Below, one piece after another: positions 62,497 to 64,000 of a DNA stretch of 64,000 bases. The stretch is from Limnoperna fortunei (lineage: Eukaryota; Mollusca; Bivalvia; Mytilida; Modiolidae). Within the stretch, counting starts at the first letter, position 1. Every line of letters begins with the position of its first letter. The stretch lies in assembly GCA_944474755.1 (NCBI GenBank), contig OX104115.1:72392993-72456992 (forward strand), read 5' to 3'. Under the pieces are notes generated by a model. It saw only the letters and a program-made list of their open reading frames with translations. It was not told the DNA's origin and did not search any database. The position numbers and the translations under genes are program-made.

Positions 62497-63850
62497 CATA
62501 AATATACACCTGGAAATATTTAAGCAACCCCCAGTTTTGTTTAGGTCCTATATTTGCAAACACTTTGGGAGTAATATTGGACTTCCATTCGTTTTTAATT
62601 TGTATAACAAACTAAAATATGCAATGAAACATTATTTTAACAAACAAAAAACTCGCTATTTTTTACATATCATTTTATCAATATATAGATGGTCTTTGCT
62701 CTTTCATGCAGTCTTTAAAAAGTATTGTCACCGAAAGCTCCAAACAGTTATTTAATTGTCCAATCACACATCAATCATCAACAACAATTGATAATTAGCC
62801 GTCGAAGGGCCAATATCGGGTTATCCACCGTTACCATGAATTACTGCTGCATACTGCCAGTAAGGTGTCTTATTTGTTAAAGCGTTATCTGCCGCCATTC
62901 CCGGTGTAATTGAGCTTCTAAATGTTCTGTGGAGGAGGTTCCAGAGCTTGTTATCGCATACTCAATTTATTCCATAGATGCTCTATTGGGTTGAGATCTG
63001 GACTTCTTGCAGACCACGGAAGAATGGTCACAGTTTTGTTCTCCAGATATGCCCTTACTGAATTGGAACGATAAGGTCTGGCGTTGTCATCCATGAAAAC
63101 ATTTCTTGACCCTAACGGGTGGTTTTCAAAAAGAAGCACAAGTGTTAGCACGTCCCCGCGGTACTTTTTGCCATTATGGTTGCCATTGATTGTTACCAGA
63201 TCTAGTTTGCAATCATTTGAGATACAGCCCCACACCATAAGTGAGCCTCCAACAAAAGGCACTGTTGGAACAATATTTCGTGGGGTGTAAGCTGTGTTTT
63301 GATGCCTTCAAACACGGGTTCGCCCATCAGTTACATGGAGTAAAAATTAACTCTCATCTGACGGGTTTATTCGTCGCCAGTGTCTAAGGTTCAAATTTTA
63401 TCTTGCTCTGCACCAGGCTAACCTATCCCTGCGATCATCAAGCATTAGGCGTTTAAGGACTCTTCTTGACCTCAATCCTGCAGTTTTAAGACGATTTCGT
63501 ACCGTTCTGGCTAACAGATTACGACCGGGTAACTATTGTTGCTTTAGACAGGTGCCTGCTGAAAATAGATTTCTTCTAACAAATCTACCAAGGCTACTAT
63601 CTTCTCGTTGGGTTGTCACAGATGGTCGACCAGATCGGTAACGCGGTCTCTAACAACTTGCGTCGCAGCGTGTTTTCTGACCAAACGACTAATGACTGTA
63701 TAATGATAGTCAAGCTGATGTAATATTACCTTGTAAGACATACCAGTGGAATGCATTCCGATGATTTCTTAACTCTGTGCTTCTGATATCCATGCTTAAT
63801 TTAAATGATCTGGCAATTAGAAATTTGTGATTTAAATACCGACATGTTGC
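62497..63850 (-). mobile_element. Second Tc1-like transposon, reverse orientation
   Basis: One end is at CATAAATATACACCTGGAAA (62497), related to the end at 39413. The element reads on the minus strand with the transposase start near 63793. The opposite end was not found before the window edge. Confidence 0.65.
62951..63793 (-). pseudogene. Tc1-like transposase pseudogene (DD34E family)
   Basis: From MDIRSTELRN (63793) the minus strand shows broken DNA-binding segments, then NPSDES (first Asp kept, next codon a stop), then an open part from 63262: GGSLMVWGCIS, MDDNARPYRS (second Asp) and SPDLNPIEHLW (Glu), with 34 residues between Asp and Glu. Several stops and shifts upstream make it non-functional. 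It keeps the third catalytic region that the 39.7-kb copy lacks. Confidence 0.8.
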
Positions 63851-64000
63851 GCTTTGGACGAGATTAAGGGAGCAAGCTCCAAGTGAACAAAAACCCACGC
63901 TGGATTAGAATTTCACACCTGAACGCTCACATCCTTTTAATTATACATTAAAAATTAATACTGACCACAATCATCAAAATTATTAAACTATATTACAATA

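Overview
This is eukaryotic, AT-rich, intron- and repeat-dominated DNA, most likely from a bivalve mollusc and probably a mytilid. The reasons are tRNA-derived SINEs of the bivalve type, a repeat at 9.09-9.42 kb and another at 7.08-7.16 kb that resemble common Mytilus interspersed repeats, and a TRIM-like B-box gene of a type that is expanded in bivalves. The genus is inferred from remembered repeat patterns, not from a search.

One gene organises the left three quarters of the window. A large first coding exon (186-982) encodes two B-box zinc fingers and a coiled coil, without a RING. By following splice sites and reading frame I connect it to ten small exons at 1.3, 6.3, 7.4, 10.2, 11.5, 17.4, 21.3, 44.9, 46.0 and 47.6 kb. 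Every junction is phase 2, every internal exon length is a multiple of three, and the joined frame stays open for 487 codons to a TAA at 47,686. The small exons encode mostly polar coiled-coil segments and several are visibly duplicated, so the gene appears to have grown by copying exon-intron blocks. If intron 1 is retained, a stop and a polyadenylation signal directly follow exon 1, which would give a short B-box/coiled-coil protein.

The introns hold a dense set of mobile and repeated DNA. These include a 4-kb inverted-repeat element (2.0-6.0 kb), small foldback/MITE-like elements (4.9, 14.7, 16.1, 28.1 and 28.5 kb), SINEs with intact target-site duplications (14.3, 26.0 and 42.6 kb) and degenerate tandem repeats (17.5-18.1, 20.05-20.34, 23.1-23.4, 30.5-32.0, 41.0-44.0 and 44.5-44.8 kb). 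They also include an antisense, broken L1/Tx1-like LINE with extra 3'-end copies (32.0-39.4 kb) and a dead Tc1-like transposon (39.4-40.5 kb).

Beyond the gene (47.7-64 kb) no intact gene is recognised. The recognisable parts are a decayed BEL/Pao retrotransposon (49.5-51.1 kb), a GC-richer unexplained pocket (53.1-53.65 kb), a coding-like unexplained stretch (60.2-61.9 kb) and a second decayed Tc1-like element in reverse orientation at the right edge (62.5-63.8 kb). Mobile element calls are from protein motifs and visible repeats only.
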